Assembly (NCBI RefSeq): GCF_009857135.1
Contig: NZ_CP047318.1
Coordinates: forward strand, 7,378,001 to 7,442,000
Length of the DNA stretch: 64,000 nucleotides
Direction of reading: 5' to 3'
Origin: Streptomyces sp. HM190
GTDB taxonomy: Bacteria; Actinomycetota; Actinomycetes; Streptomycetales; Streptomycetaceae
Shown here: positions 8,040 to 16,908 of the stretch, piece after piece
How positions within the stretch are numbered: position 1 is the stretch's first letter
How the letters are laid out: each line of letters starts with the position of its first letter
Notes under the pieces: model-generated
What the model was told of the DNA's origin: nothing
Database searches by the model: none
What the model saw: only the letters and a program-made list of their open reading frames with translations
Made by a program: the position numbers and the translations under genes

Positions 8040-10532
8040 GTGCACCCGTACGTCGACAACAGACACCCCACCAGTCCCTTCGGACGCCGGAGGGTCCGCG
8101 GGCCCCTGGCACTGCTGAGCGGTCTGCTGCTCGCCGGCGCCTCGCTCTCGCTGACCTCGCCCGCCGCGGGAGCGGCCGAGGCCGCCCCCCGGGCCACCGC
8201 GGCCGAGGACTTCCAGCAGGTCACCCTCGCCAAGGGCGAGCCCGAGGTCGGCGAGCCCATGTCGCTCGCCGTGCTCCCGGACCGCTCGGTGCTGCACACC
8301 TCCCGCGACGGCGAACTGCGGCTGACCGACGCGGCCGGCAACACCCGCCTCGCCGGCAAGCTCGATGTGTACTCCCACGACGAGGAGGGCCTGCAGGGCA
8401 TCGGCGTCGACCCCGGCTTCGCCGACAACCGCTTCATCTACCTCTACTACGCGCCCCCGCTGGACACCCCGGCCGGGGACGCCCCCGAGACCGGCACCGC
8501 CGCCGACTTCGCACCCTTCGACGGCGTCAACCGCCTGTCCCGCTTCGTCCTGACGACGGACGGCACGCTCGACAAGGCCAGCGAGAAGAAGATCCTCGAC
8601 GTGCCCGCCTCGCGCGGCATCTGCTGCCACGTCGGCGGCGACATCGACTTCGACGCGGCGGGCAACCTGTACCTGTCGACCGGCGACGACAGCAACCCCT
8701 TCCAGTCGGACGGCTTCACCCCCATCGACGAGCGCGCGAACCGCAACCCGGCCTTCGACGCGCAGCGCACCTCCGCCAACACCAACGACCTGCGCGGCAA
8801 GATCCTGCGCATCAAGGTCGACGCCGACGGCTCGTACGCCATACCCGAGGGCAACCTCTTCGCGCCCGGCACCGACAGGACCCGCCCCGAGATCTACGCG
8901 ATGGGCTTCCGCAACCCGTTCCGCTTCAGCGTCGACAAGAAGACCGGCATCCTGTACGTGGGTGAGTACGGCCCCGACGCGGGCGCCGCCAACCCCTCGC
9001 GCGGACCGGCGGGCCAGGTCGAGTTCGCCCGCGTGACCAAGCCCGGCAACTTCGGCTGGCCGTACTGCACCGGCAAGAACGACGCCTACGTCGACTACGA
9101 CTTCGCCACCGGCGCCTCCGGCGCGGCCTTCGACTGCGCGGCGCCGAGGAACACCTCCCCGAACAACACGGGCCTGACCGAGCTGCCGCCCGCCGAGCCC
9201 GCGTGGATCCCCTACAACGGCAACTCCCTGCCGGAGTTCGGCGACGGCTCGGAGTCCCCGATGGGCGGCCCCGTCTACCACTACGACGCCTCCCTCGACT
9301 CCCCGGTGAAGTTCCCCGAGGCGTACGACGGGGACTTCTTCGCCGGTGAGTTCGGCCGCCGCTGGATCAAACGCGTCACCAGCGACGCCGACGGCACCGT
9401 CCGCTCCATCGCCGACGTGCCGTGGACCGGCACGCAGGTGATGGACATGGCCTTCGGCCCCGACGGCGCGCTGTACGTCCTCGACTACGGCATCTCCTGG
9501 TTCGGCGGCGACGAGCACTCCGCCCTGTACCGCATCGAGAACGCCACCGACGGCCACTCACCCGTCGCCCAGGCCGCCGCCGACCGCACCTCCGGCCAGG
9601 CGAGGCTCAAGGTCCGCTTCTCCTCCGCGGGCACCAGCGACCAGGACGGCGACGCCCTGACCTACAGCTGGGACTTCGGCGACGGCGCCACGTCCACGAA
9701 GGCGAACCCGACGCACACCTACAAGAAGAACGGCACCTACACGGCGACCGTGACCGCGAAGGACCCCTCCGGACGCACCGGCAGCGCGAGCGTGCGGATC
9801 GTCGTCGGCAACACCGCGCCCACGGTGACGCTGGACCTGCCGAAGGACGGGCAACTGTTCGCCTTCGGTGAGGCGGTGCCGTTCAAGGTGCGGGTCACCG
9901 ACCCCGAGGACGGCCGGACGATCGACTGCGCCAAGGTGAAGGTCACCTTCGTCCTCGGCCACGACAGCCACGGCCACCCGGTGACCTCCGCCAACGGCTG
10001 CACCGGCACCATCCAGACCAGCGCCGACGGCGGGCACGACGAGAACGCCAACATCTTCGGGGTGTTCGACGCCGAGTACACCGACGGCGGGGGCGGCGGC
10101 CAGGAGGCGCTGACCACCCACGACCGGCACGTCGTCCAGCCCAAGCACCGCCAGGCCGAGCACTACGGCGACTCCTCCGGCATCACCGTCCAGTCGAAGC
10201 CCACGGCCCACGGCGGCAAGACCGTCGGGGACATCTCCGACGGCGACTGGATCTCCTTCGAGCCGTACGTCCTGTCCGACGCCACGAAGATCACCGCGCG
10301 GATCTCCTCCGGCGGCGCCGGTGGCAGACTGGAGGTACGGGCGGGTTCGCCCACCGGCCGGCTGCTCGGCAGCACCGCCGTGCCGGTCACCGGCGGCTGG
10401 GAGAACTTCCAGGACGTCACCGCGGACCTGACCAGGGCACCACGCGGCACCACCACGCTCCACCTGGTCTTCAAGGGCAGCGGCTCCGGCGCCCTGTTCG
10501 ACGTCGACGACTTCACGTTCACGACGAGGTGA
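8040..10532 (+). CDS. secreted PQQ-type sugar dehydrogenase with PKD and CBM6 modules
   Basis: 830 residues. A Sec signal (LALLSGLLLAGASLSL, ending in AxA-like AAGAAEA near residue 45) leads into a glucose/sorbosone dehydrogenase (GSDH) beta-propeller (~60-490; EEGLQGIGVDPGFADNRFIY, FRNPFRFSVD, GEYGPDAG, GNFGWPYC). A PKD domain follows (~505-595; YSWDFGDGATSTKANPTHTY), then a C-terminal CBM6-like module (~700-830; QAEHYGDSSGI, VGDISDGDWISFEPY). The protein oxidises an extracellular sugar while anchored to polysaccharide. The start is GTG after GGAGG. The ThuA-DUF1080 gene follows 9 bp downstream, so the two are co-expressed. Confidence 0.9.
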   Translation: MHPYVDNRHPTSPFGRRRVRGPLALLSGLLLAGASLSLTSPAAGAAEAAPRATAAEDFQQVTLAKGEPEVGEPMSLAVLPDRSVLHTSRDGELRLTDAAGNTRLAGKLDVYSHDEEGLQGIGVDPGFADNRFIYLYYAPPLDTPAGDAPETGTAADFAPFDGVNRLSRFVLTTDGTLDKASEKKILDVPASRGICCHVGGDIDFDAAGNLYLSTGDDSNPFQSDGFTPIDERANRNPAFDAQRTSANTNDLRGKILRIKVDADGSYAIPEGNLFAPGTDRTRPEIYAMGFRNPFRFSVDKKTGILYVGEYGPDAGAANPSRGPAGQVEFARVTKPGNFGWPYCTGKNDAYVDYDFATGASGAAFDCAAPRNTSPNNTGLTELPPAEPAWIPYNGNSLPEFGDGSESPMGGPVYHYDASLDSPVKFPEAYDGDFFAGEFGRRWIKRVTSDADGTVRSIADVPWTGTQVMDMAFGPDGALYVLDYGISWFGGDEHSALYRIENATDGHSPVAQAAADRTSGQARLKVRFSSAGTSDQDGDALTYSWDFGDGATSTKANPTHTYKKNGTYTATVTAKDPSGRTGSASVRIVVGNTAPTVTLDLPKDGQLFAFGEAVPFKVRVTDPEDGRTIDCAKVKVTFVLGHDSHGHPVTSANGCTGTIQTSADGGHDENANIFGVFDAEYTDGGGGGQEALTTHDRHVVQPKHRQAEHYGDSSGITVQSKPTAHGGKTVGDISDGDWISFEPYVLSDATKITARISSGGAGGRLEVRAGSPTGRLLGSTAVPVTGGWENFQDVTADLTRAPRGTTTLHLVFKGSGSGALFDVDDFTFTTR

Positions 10533-10541
10533 GGGGCGGCC

Positions 10542-11933
10542 ATGCGAACGAACACACGTATGGGGACCGCCGCGATCGGCGCCGCCCTGCTGATCGGCTG
10601 CGTCTCGGGACCCGCCGTGTCCGATGAGGCGGCCGGCGCCGGGACGGCACGCGACTCCGGCCAGGCCCGGGTGCTGGTGTTCTCCAAGACCGCCGGCTTC
10701 CGGCACGACTCCATCCCCGAGGGCGTGACCGCGGTACGGCAACTGGGCGCCGCCCACGGCTTCCAGGTCGACGCCACGGAGGACGCCGGCGCCTTCACCA
10801 CCCGCAACCTCGGCCGGTACGCCGCCGTCGTCTTCCTCTCCACGACCGGCGACGTCCTGAACCCGGCCCAGCAGACCGCGTTCGAGCGGTACATCGGCCG
10901 CGGCGGCGCCTACGTCGGCATCCACGCCGCCGCCGACACCGAGTACGACTGGGCCTTCTACGGCGGACTCGCGGGCGCGTACTTCCAGTCGCATCCCGCG
11001 ATCCAGCCCGCGACGGTCACCGTCGAGGACCACGCCCACCCGGCCACCGCCGTACTGGGCGCGACCTGGAACCGCACCGACGAGTGGTACAACTACCGCT
11101 CCAACCCCCGGGAACGGGCCCATGTCCTCGCCTCGCTCGACGAGTCGTCGTACAGCGGCGGCACCATGAACGGCGACCATCCCATCGCCTGGTGCCAGAA
11201 CTACCGGGGCGGCCGCGCCTTCTACACCGGGGGCGGCCACACCAAGGAGTCCTACGCCGAACCCGCCTTCCGCCAGCACCTGCTGGGCGGCATCCGGTGG
11301 GCGATCGGCGAGGCGCAGGCCGACTGCCGACCGGAGAACGGCTACCGGCCGCTGTTCGACGGCACCTCCCTGGACGGCTGGCGGCAGGCCGGGCCGGGCT
11401 CCTTCGAGGTCGGCGCCGACGGCACGCTCACCTCCACCGGCGGCATGGGCATGCTCTGGTACGCCGACCGCGGCTTCGGGTCGTACTCCCTGAAGCTCGA
11501 CTGGAGGATGTCCGGCGCCTCCGGCGACGACAACTCGGGGGTGTTCGTGGGCTTCCCGCCCTCGGACGACCCGTGGTCGGCCGTGGACAACGGCTACGAG
11601 ATCCAGATCGACGCCACCGACGTACCCGAGCGGACCACCGGGTCCGTCTACGGCTTCCGCTCCGCCGACCTCGGCAAACGCGACCGGGCCCTGAACCCGC
11701 CGGGGGAGTGGAACACGTACGAGATCCGCGTGGAGGGCGAACGCCTCCTCGTCTGGCTCAACGGCGTGCGGATCAACGATTTCACCAACACCGATCCGGC
11801 CCGGAGCCTCCGGGACGGTCACCTCGGCATCCAGAACCACGGTGCCGGCGACCGGGTGTCCTTCCGCGACATCCGGATCAAGGAACTGCCCGCACGGGCC
11901 GCCGACCCGGCGGCCACGCCCACGGGCGACTGA
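10542..11933 (+). CDS. secreted ThuA-domain / DUF1080 (3-keto-glycoside hydrolase-type) protein
   Basis: 463 residues with a signal peptide (IGAALLIGCVSG). The first half is a ThuA-like class I amidotransferase fold (~38-255: VLVFSKTAGFRHDSIPEGV, GGAYVGIHAAADTEYDW, RAFYTGGGHTKESY). The second half is DUF1080, a LamG-like beta-sandwich (~265-450: PLFDGTSLDGWR, GDDNSGVFVGF, PGEWNTYEIRVEG, LGIQNHG). DUF1080 members are now linked to hydrolysis of 3-keto-glycosides; the role of ThuA is unclear. The fusion and its coupling to the sugar dehydrogenase fit extracellular oxidation of a glycoside followed by cleavage. Confidence 0.88.
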   Translation: MRTNTRMGTAAIGAALLIGCVSGPAVSDEAAGAGTARDSGQARVLVFSKTAGFRHDSIPEGVTAVRQLGAAHGFQVDATEDAGAFTTRNLGRYAAVVFLSTTGDVLNPAQQTAFERYIGRGGAYVGIHAAADTEYDWAFYGGLAGAYFQSHPAIQPATVTVEDHAHPATAVLGATWNRTDEWYNYRSNPRERAHVLASLDESSYSGGTMNGDHPIAWCQNYRGGRAFYTGGGHTKESYAEPAFRQHLLGGIRWAIGEAQADCRPENGYRPLFDGTSLDGWRQAGPGSFEVGADGTLTSTGGMGMLWYADRGFGSYSLKLDWRMSGASGDDNSGVFVGFPPSDDPWSAVDNGYEIQIDATDVPERTTGSVYGFRSADLGKRDRALNPPGEWNTYEIRVEGERLLVWLNGVRINDFTNTDPARSLRDGHLGIQNHGAGDRVSFRDIRIKELPARAADPAATPTGD

Positions 11934-12004
11934 ACGGCGGCGGGCGGGGGACGCCGGACCTCCGCCCGCCGCCTCCCCGCCCCGCGCACCCCGTTCCCGC
12001 CCCC

Positions 12005-12122
12005 GCGCTCGCCGGGTCCGCCCCGGCGCGTCCGGATCCGCGCACCCCGCGCTCGCCAGGCCCGCCCCGGCGCGTCCGGGGCCCGCACCACGTGCCCGAC
12101 GTCCCCGCACCACGTGCCCGAC
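12005..12122 (+). repeat. two direct-repeat pairs upstream of the Ebo-type cluster
   Basis: A 31-bp repeat (12005-12035 and 12049-12079, two mismatches, 44-bp period) is followed by a 16-bp perfect repeat, GCACCACGTGCCCGAC, at 12085-12100 and 12107-12122. The second pair has a 22-bp period, two helical turns, and each copy holds the palindrome CACGTG. The second copy abuts the AGGAGG ribosome-binding site of the cyclase gene, so it could be a regulator-binding pair. Confidence 0.6.
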
Positions 12123-12135
12123 CAGGAGGCTGCCC

Positions 12136-13323
12136 ATGTCCGCGTCCCCGTCCGTGTCCGTGCCGGGTGCCGCGCCGCGCGTCGGCGTCTGGCTGATCGG
12201 GGCCCGCGGCTCCGTCGCCACCACCGTCGTCGCGGGCTGCGCGGCCCTCACGGCGGGCCTGCACACCCCCACCGGCATGCTCACCGAGACCCCCCTCTTC
12301 GCGGGCTCGGGCCTGCCGCCCCTCACCTCCCTCGTGTTCGGCGGCCACGACACCACGGACTGCCCCCTGCCCAAACGCGCCGAGGCCCTCGCCGCGGGCG
12401 GCGTCCTGCCCCACGGCCTGCCCGCGGCCGTCGGCGCCGAACTCGCCGCCGCCGACCGCGAGATCAGGCCGGGCGGCCCCCTCCCCGGCGAGACCCGCAC
12501 CCCCGACGAGCTGGTCGCCGCCTTCACCGCCGACCTCCAGGACTTCGTGCGACGCCGGGGCCTCGCCCGCGCCGTCGTCGTGCACGTGGCCTCCACGGAA
12601 CCCGCGCCCACCGGCACCGCCCCACCGCCCAGCTCCCTGTACGCGGCGGCCGCCCTGCGCGCCGGCTGCCCCTACGTCAACTTCACCCCGTCGACGGGCC
12701 TGGACCATCCCGCCCTCGCCGCCCCGGCACAGTCGGCCGGCGTCCCCCACGCCGGCCGCGACGGCAAGACCGGGCAGACCCTGCTCCGGTCGGTCCTCGG
12801 CCCGATGTTCGCCCAGCGGGCGCTGACCGTCCGGGCCTGGTCCGGCACGAACCTCCTCGGCGGCGGCGACGGCGCCGCTCTCGCCGACCCGGCGGCCGCC
12901 GCCGCCAAGAACGCCGGCAAGGAGCGCGTCGTGACCGACACCCTCGGCACGGCCCCCGAGGGCCGGACCCACATCGACGACGTCCCCGCGCTCGGCGACT
13001 GGAAGACCGCCTGGGACCACATCGCCTTCGACGGCTTCCTCGGCACCCGCATGGTCCTGCAGACCACCTGGCAGGGCTGCGACTCCGCGCTCGCCGCGCC
13101 CCTGGTCCTCGATCTCGCCCGCCTCGTCGCCCGCGCCCACGAAGCGGGCCTCACGGGCCCCCTGCCCGAGCTGGCCTTCTACTTCAAGGACCCGGCGGGC
13201 GAGGCCCCGTCGGCGCTGGGGGAGCAGTACGCGGCGCTGGCGGCGTTCGCGCGGCGGCTGCGGGCGGGGGCGCGGGAGACCACCGCGCCGGGGACGGCGC
13301 ACGGCACCCCGGAGGACCGCTGA
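12136..13323 (+). CDS. inositol-3-phosphate-synthase-like protein
   Basis: 395 residues with a myo-inositol-1-phosphate synthase (MIPS) fold. A Rossmann motif GVWLIGARGSVATTVVAG (~residues 14-31) is followed by YVNFTPSTGLDHPALA, GRDGKTGQTLLRSVLGPMF and WSGTNLLGGGDGAALADP, matching the MIPS regions for NAD binding and tetramer contact. Expected chemistry is NAD-dependent cyclisation of a hexose phosphate to a cyclitol phosphate. It opens a tightly packed run of genes (TGATG overlap with the next) that includes EboA and EboE, so it may supply the cyclitol for that pathway rather than housekeeping inositol. The start has AGGAGG eight bases upstream. Confidence 0.88.
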   Translation: MSASPSVSVPGAAPRVGVWLIGARGSVATTVVAGCAALTAGLHTPTGMLTETPLFAGSGLPPLTSLVFGGHDTTDCPLPKRAEALAAGGVLPHGLPAAVGAELAAADREIRPGGPLPGETRTPDELVAAFTADLQDFVRRRGLARAVVVHVASTEPAPTGTAPPPSSLYAAAALRAGCPYVNFTPSTGLDHPALAAPAQSAGVPHAGRDGKTGQTLLRSVLGPMFAQRALTVRAWSGTNLLGGGDGAALADPAAAAAKNAGKERVVTDTLGTAPEGRTHIDDVPALGDWKTAWDHIAFDGFLGTRMVLQTTWQGCDSALAAPLVLDLARLVARAHEAGLTGPLPELAFYFKDPAGEAPSALGEQYAALAAFARRLRAGARETTAPGTAHGTPEDR

Positions 13324-14192
13324 TGAAGCCCCTCGCCTTCGGCTACGGCACCAACGGCCTCGCCGACCTCCGTCTCGACGACGCCCTCGCCCTCCTCGCC
13401 GACCTCGGCTACGACGGTGTCGGGCTGACCCTCGACCACATGCACCTCGACCCGCTGGCCCCCGGCCTCGCCGCCCGCACCCGGCGGCTCGCACGACGGC
13501 TCGACGCCCTCGGCCTGACCGTCACCGTGGAGACCGGCGCCCGCTACGTCCTCGACGCCCGCCGCAAACACGGGCCGACCCTGCTGGACCCCGACCCGGC
13601 CGACCGCGCCCGCCGCGCCCGCCTGCTCCTGACCGCCGTACAGGTCGCCGCCGACCTGGGCGCCCACGCCGTGCACTGCTTCAGCGGCTTCACCCCGCCC
13701 GGCACCGACGAGGACACCGCCTGGAAACGCCTCCCGGACGCGCTCAGCCCCGTCGTCGACGCCGCCGGCACCGCGGGCGTCCCGCTCGCCGTCGAACCCG
13801 AACCCGGGCACCTCCTCGCCACGCTCGCCGACTTCCACCGCCTGCGCGAGGCCCTCGACAGCCCCGCCGCGCTCGGCCTCACCCTCGACATCGGCCACTG
13901 CCAGTGCCTCGAACCCCTGCCGCCCGCCCACTGCGTCCGCGCCGCCGCGCCCTGGCTGCGCCACGTCCAGATCGAGGACATGCGGCGCGGCGTCCACGAC
14001 CACCTGCCGCTCGGCGAGGGCGAGATCGACTTCCCGTCCGTCCTCGACGCGCTGACCGCCGTCGACTACCGGGCCCTGACCGTCGTGGAGCTGCCCCGCC
14101 ACTCCCACGCCGGCCCGCACCAGGCCGAGCGGTCCCTCGCCTTCCTCCGCCGGGCGACCGGCCGCACCGCCCCCACCGGGAGCCCTTCGTGA
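13323..14192 (+). CDS. sugar phosphate isomerase/epimerase
   Basis: 289-residue TIM-barrel protein (AP endonuclease 2 / xylose isomerase-like). It starts FGYGTNGLADLRLDDALALL and carries the metal-site strand motifs AVEPEPGHLLA, LTLDIGHCQC, RHVQIEDMRRGVHDHLPLG and TVVELPRHSH. It is translated from an ATG overlapping the stop of the MIPS-like gene. Its position beside EboA, TatD and EboE genes suggests it processes the cyclitol or sugar phosphate made there. The substrate is not identifiable. Confidence 0.88.
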   Translation: MKPLAFGYGTNGLADLRLDDALALLADLGYDGVGLTLDHMHLDPLAPGLAARTRRLARRLDALGLTVTVETGARYVLDARRKHGPTLLDPDPADRARRARLLLTAVQVAADLGAHAVHCFSGFTPPGTDEDTAWKRLPDALSPVVDAAGTAGVPLAVEPEPGHLLATLADFHRLREALDSPAALGLTLDIGHCQCLEPLPPAHCVRAAAPWLRHVQIEDMRRGVHDHLPLGEGEIDFPSVLDALTAVDYRALTVVELPRHSHAGPHQAERSLAFLRRATGRTAPTGSPS

Positions 14193-14887
14193 CCCACCAC
14201 CGCCCCCCGACACCGGCCGACCCGGCGGACCACCCCGGCCACCCCGCCCGCACCGACCCCGCCGCACTGCGCGGCCCGCTGACCGCCCGCCTCGACGCCC
14301 CCGCCCGCGCCTGGCTGGACCGGGCCCTCGACGAGGCCGCCGGCCACCCCGGCGCCCACGGCCCCCTCTCCGTGTGGGAGCCGCGCCTCGCCGAGGCGGC
14401 CCGCCGCTGCGGCACCGAGCACGCCGACGCCGCCCGCGTCCTGATCCTGCACGCGGCCCGCGCCGACACCGCCGCGCTCGACCGGGTCTACCGGCAGGGC
14501 ACCGCCGACGAACGCCGGGCCGTGCTGCACGCCCTGCCCCACCTCGTGCCCGGCCCCGACGCGCTGCACCTCGTCCAGGACGCCCTGCGCACCAACGACA
14601 CCCGCCTCGTCGCCGCCGCCCTCGGCCCCTACGGGGCCCGCCACCTCGCCCCGCACGACTGGCGGCACGCCGTCCTCAAGTGCCTGTTCACCGGTGTCCC
14701 CGTCGACGAGATCACCGACCTGGGCCGCCGCGCCCACGGCGACACCGAACTCGCCCGCATGCTCGGCTCGTACGCCGACGAACGCACCGCCGCGGGCCGT
14801 CCCGTGCCCGGTGACCTGCACCGCGTCCTGGCCCTGACCGCGCCCCCACCGGCCGACGGGACCGGCATCGACGGCAAGGAGACCTGA
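14189..14887 (+). CDS. eboA: EboA domain-containing protein
   Basis: 232-residue helical protein without signal or membrane segment. The stretch PLSVWEPRLAEAARRCG ... ADERRAVLHALPHLVPG ... ALRTNDTRLVAAALGPYG ... WRHAVLKCLFTGVPVDEI matches what I recognise as the EboA family (HEAT-like, function unknown), found in ebo clusters of cyanobacteria, algal bacteria and others, where the products are linked to precursor export to the periplasm. The GTG start at 14189 overlaps the previous stop (GTGA), and its own stop overlaps the next ATG, giving full translational coupling. Confidence 0.8.
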   Translation: MTHHRPPTPADPADHPGHPARTDPAALRGPLTARLDAPARAWLDRALDEAAGHPGAHGPLSVWEPRLAEAARRCGTEHADAARVLILHAARADTAALDRVYRQGTADERRAVLHALPHLVPGPDALHLVQDALRTNDTRLVAAALGPYGARHLAPHDWRHAVLKCLFTGVPVDEITDLGRRAHGDTELARMLGSYADERTAAGRPVPGDLHRVLALTAPPPADGTGIDGKET

Positions 14888-15735
14888 TGCGCATCTTCGA
14901 CCCCCACATCCACATGACGTCCCGCACCACCGACGACTACGAGGCGATGCACGAGGCAGGCGTCCGCGCGGTCGTCGAGCCGGCCTTCTGGCTGGGGCAG
15001 CCCCGCACGTCCCCCGCCACCTTCCTCGACTACTTCGACTCCCTGCTCGGCTGGGAGCCCTTCCGGGCCGCCCAGTACGGCATCTCCCACCACTGCGCGA
15101 TCGCCCTCAACCCCAAGGAGGCCAACGACCCGAACTGCACCCCCGTCCTGGACCACCTGCCCCGCTACCTCCTCAAGGACCGGGTCGTGGCCGTCGGTGA
15201 GATCGGCTACGACTCCATGACCCCCGCCGAGGACCTCGCCCTGGAGCACCAGCTCCAACTCGCCGTCGACCACGGCCTGCCCGCCCTCGTGCACACCCCC
15301 CACCGCGACAAGCTCGCCGGGCTGCGCCGCACCGTGGACGTCGTGCGGACCTCCGAGCTGCCGCCCGAGCGGGTGCTGCTGGACCACCTCAACGAGACCA
15401 CCGTCAAGGAGGCCAAGGACAGCGGCTCCTGGCTCGGCTTCTCCGTCTACCCCGACACCAAGATGGACGAGGAACGCACGGTCGCCGTCATCAAGGCGTT
15501 CGGCACGGAGAAGGTACTGGTCAACTCCGCCGCAGACTGGGGCAGAAGCGACCCCCTGAAGACCCGCAGGGTCGCCGACGCCCTGCTCGCCGCCGGGTTC
15601 GGCGAGGACGACGTGGACCTCGTGCTGTGGCGCAACCCGGTCGCCTTCTACGGGCTGAGCGGGCGTCTCGACCTCGACACCGCCACGACCGGCACCACCC
15701 ACGAGGGCAACAGCATCCTGCGCGGCGGGGAGTGA
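14887..15735 (+). CDS. TatD-family metal-dependent hydrolase (EboB-like)
   Basis: 282 residues of the amidohydrolase superfamily. The N-terminal metal motif is FDPHIHMTSR (HxH, residues 5-7), with further candidate ligands in VAVGEIGYDS, PALVHTPHRDK, VLLDHLNETT and VNSAADWGRSD. This is a TatD/phosphotriesterase-like arrangement. In Ebo clusters a TatD-like hydrolase (EboB) is a fixed member, so this is the likely equivalent. It is coupled to eboA by TGATG and followed 3 bp later by eboE. Confidence 0.85.
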   Translation: MRIFDPHIHMTSRTTDDYEAMHEAGVRAVVEPAFWLGQPRTSPATFLDYFDSLLGWEPFRAAQYGISHHCAIALNPKEANDPNCTPVLDHLPRYLLKDRVVAVGEIGYDSMTPAEDLALEHQLQLAVDHGLPALVHTPHRDKLAGLRRTVDVVRTSELPPERVLLDHLNETTVKEAKDSGSWLGFSVYPDTKMDEERTVAVIKAFGTEKVLVNSAADWGRSDPLKTRRVADALLAAGFGEDDVDLVLWRNPVAFYGLSGRLDLDTATTGTTHEGNSILRGGE

Positions 15736-15738
15736 CCC

Positions 15739-16908
15739 ATGCGCTTCCGCCACCCCGACGGATCCACCGTCCACCTCGCCTACTGCACCAACGTGCACCC
15801 GGCCGAGACCCTCGACGGCGTCCTCGCCCAACTCCGCGACCACTGCGAACCCGTCCGCCGGCGCCTGGGCCGGGACCGCCTCGGTATCGGGCTGTGGCTG
15901 GCCAGGGACGCCGCCGACGCCCTGATCACCGACCCGTCCGCACTGCGCGGGCTGCGCGCCGCACTGGACCGGCGCGGCCTGGAGGTCGTCACCCTCAACG
16001 GCTTCCCCTACCAGGGCTTCGGCGCGCAGGAGGTCAAGTACCGCGTCTACAAGCCGGACTGGGCCGACCCCGAGCGCCTCGACCACACCACCTCCCTGGC
16101 CCGGGTCCTCGCCGCGCTGCTGCCCGACGACGTCACCGAGGGCACCGTCTCGACGCTCCCGCTGGCCTGGCGCACCGCCTACGACGACACCCGCGCCGAG
16201 GCCGCCCACGCCGCCCTGCGCGCTCTCGGCGAACGCCTCGACGCCGTCGCCGAGCTGACCGGCCGCTCCCTCCGCGTCGGACTGGAACCCGAACCCGGCT
16301 GCACCGTCGAGACCACCGCCGACGCCATCGGCCCGCTCACCGCGATCGGCCACGACCGCGTCGGGGTCTGCGTCGACACCTGTCACCTCGCCACCTCCTT
16401 CGAGGACCCGCACACCGCCCTGGACGCGCTCGTCCGGGCCCGCGTCCCCGTCGTCAAGGCGCAGCTCTCGGCCGCCCTGCACGCCGAGCACCCCCACCTC
16501 CCCGAGGTCCGCACGGCGCTCGCCGCCTTCGACGAACCCCGCTTCCTGCACCAGACCCGCACGGCGACCGCCGCCGGGCTGCGCGGCACCGACGACCTCG
16601 GCGAGGCCCTCACCGGCGACGCGCTCCCCGACGCCTCCCCGTGGCGCGCCCACTTCCACGTCCCCCTGCACGCCGCCCCCGCCGCCCCCCTCACCTCCAC
16701 CCTCCCGGTCCTCAAGGCCGCCCTGACCCGCCTCGTCGGCGGCGCCCACCCCCTCACCCGCCACCTGGAGGTCGAGACGTACACCTGGCAGGCCCTGCCG
16801 GCCGAGCTGCGCCCCACCACCCGCGCCCGCCTCACCGACGGCATCGCCGCCGAACTCGGCCTGGCCCGCGACCTGCTGACGGACCTCGGACTGAAAGAGC
16901 TGCCATGA
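15739..16908 (+). CDS. eboE: EboE-like TIM-barrel metabolite traffic protein
   Basis: 389 residues. The opening HLAYCTNVHPAETLDGVLAQ and the later LNGFPYQGFGAQEVKYRVYK, LEPEPGCTVETTADAIG, GVCVDTCHLATSFEDP and HLEVETYTWQALP are hallmarks of the EboE family, a xylose-isomerase-like TIM barrel. With EboA and the TatD hydrolase it defines an ebo-type cluster. Its stop overlaps the ATG of the broken phosphatase gene (ATGA at 16905), so the missing enzyme was once co-translated with it. Confidence 0.85.
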   Translation: MRFRHPDGSTVHLAYCTNVHPAETLDGVLAQLRDHCEPVRRRLGRDRLGIGLWLARDAADALITDPSALRGLRAALDRRGLEVVTLNGFPYQGFGAQEVKYRVYKPDWADPERLDHTTSLARVLAALLPDDVTEGTVSTLPLAWRTAYDDTRAEAAHAALRALGERLDAVAELTGRSLRVGLEPEPGCTVETTADAIGPLTAIGHDRVGVCVDTCHLATSFEDPHTALDALVRARVPVVKAQLSAALHAEHPHLPEVRTALAAFDEPRFLHQTRTATAAGLRGTDDLGEALTGDALPDASPWRAHFHVPLHAAPAAPLTSTLPVLKAALTRLVGGAHPLTRHLEVETYTWQALPAELRPTTRARLTDGIAAELGLARDLLTDLGLKELP

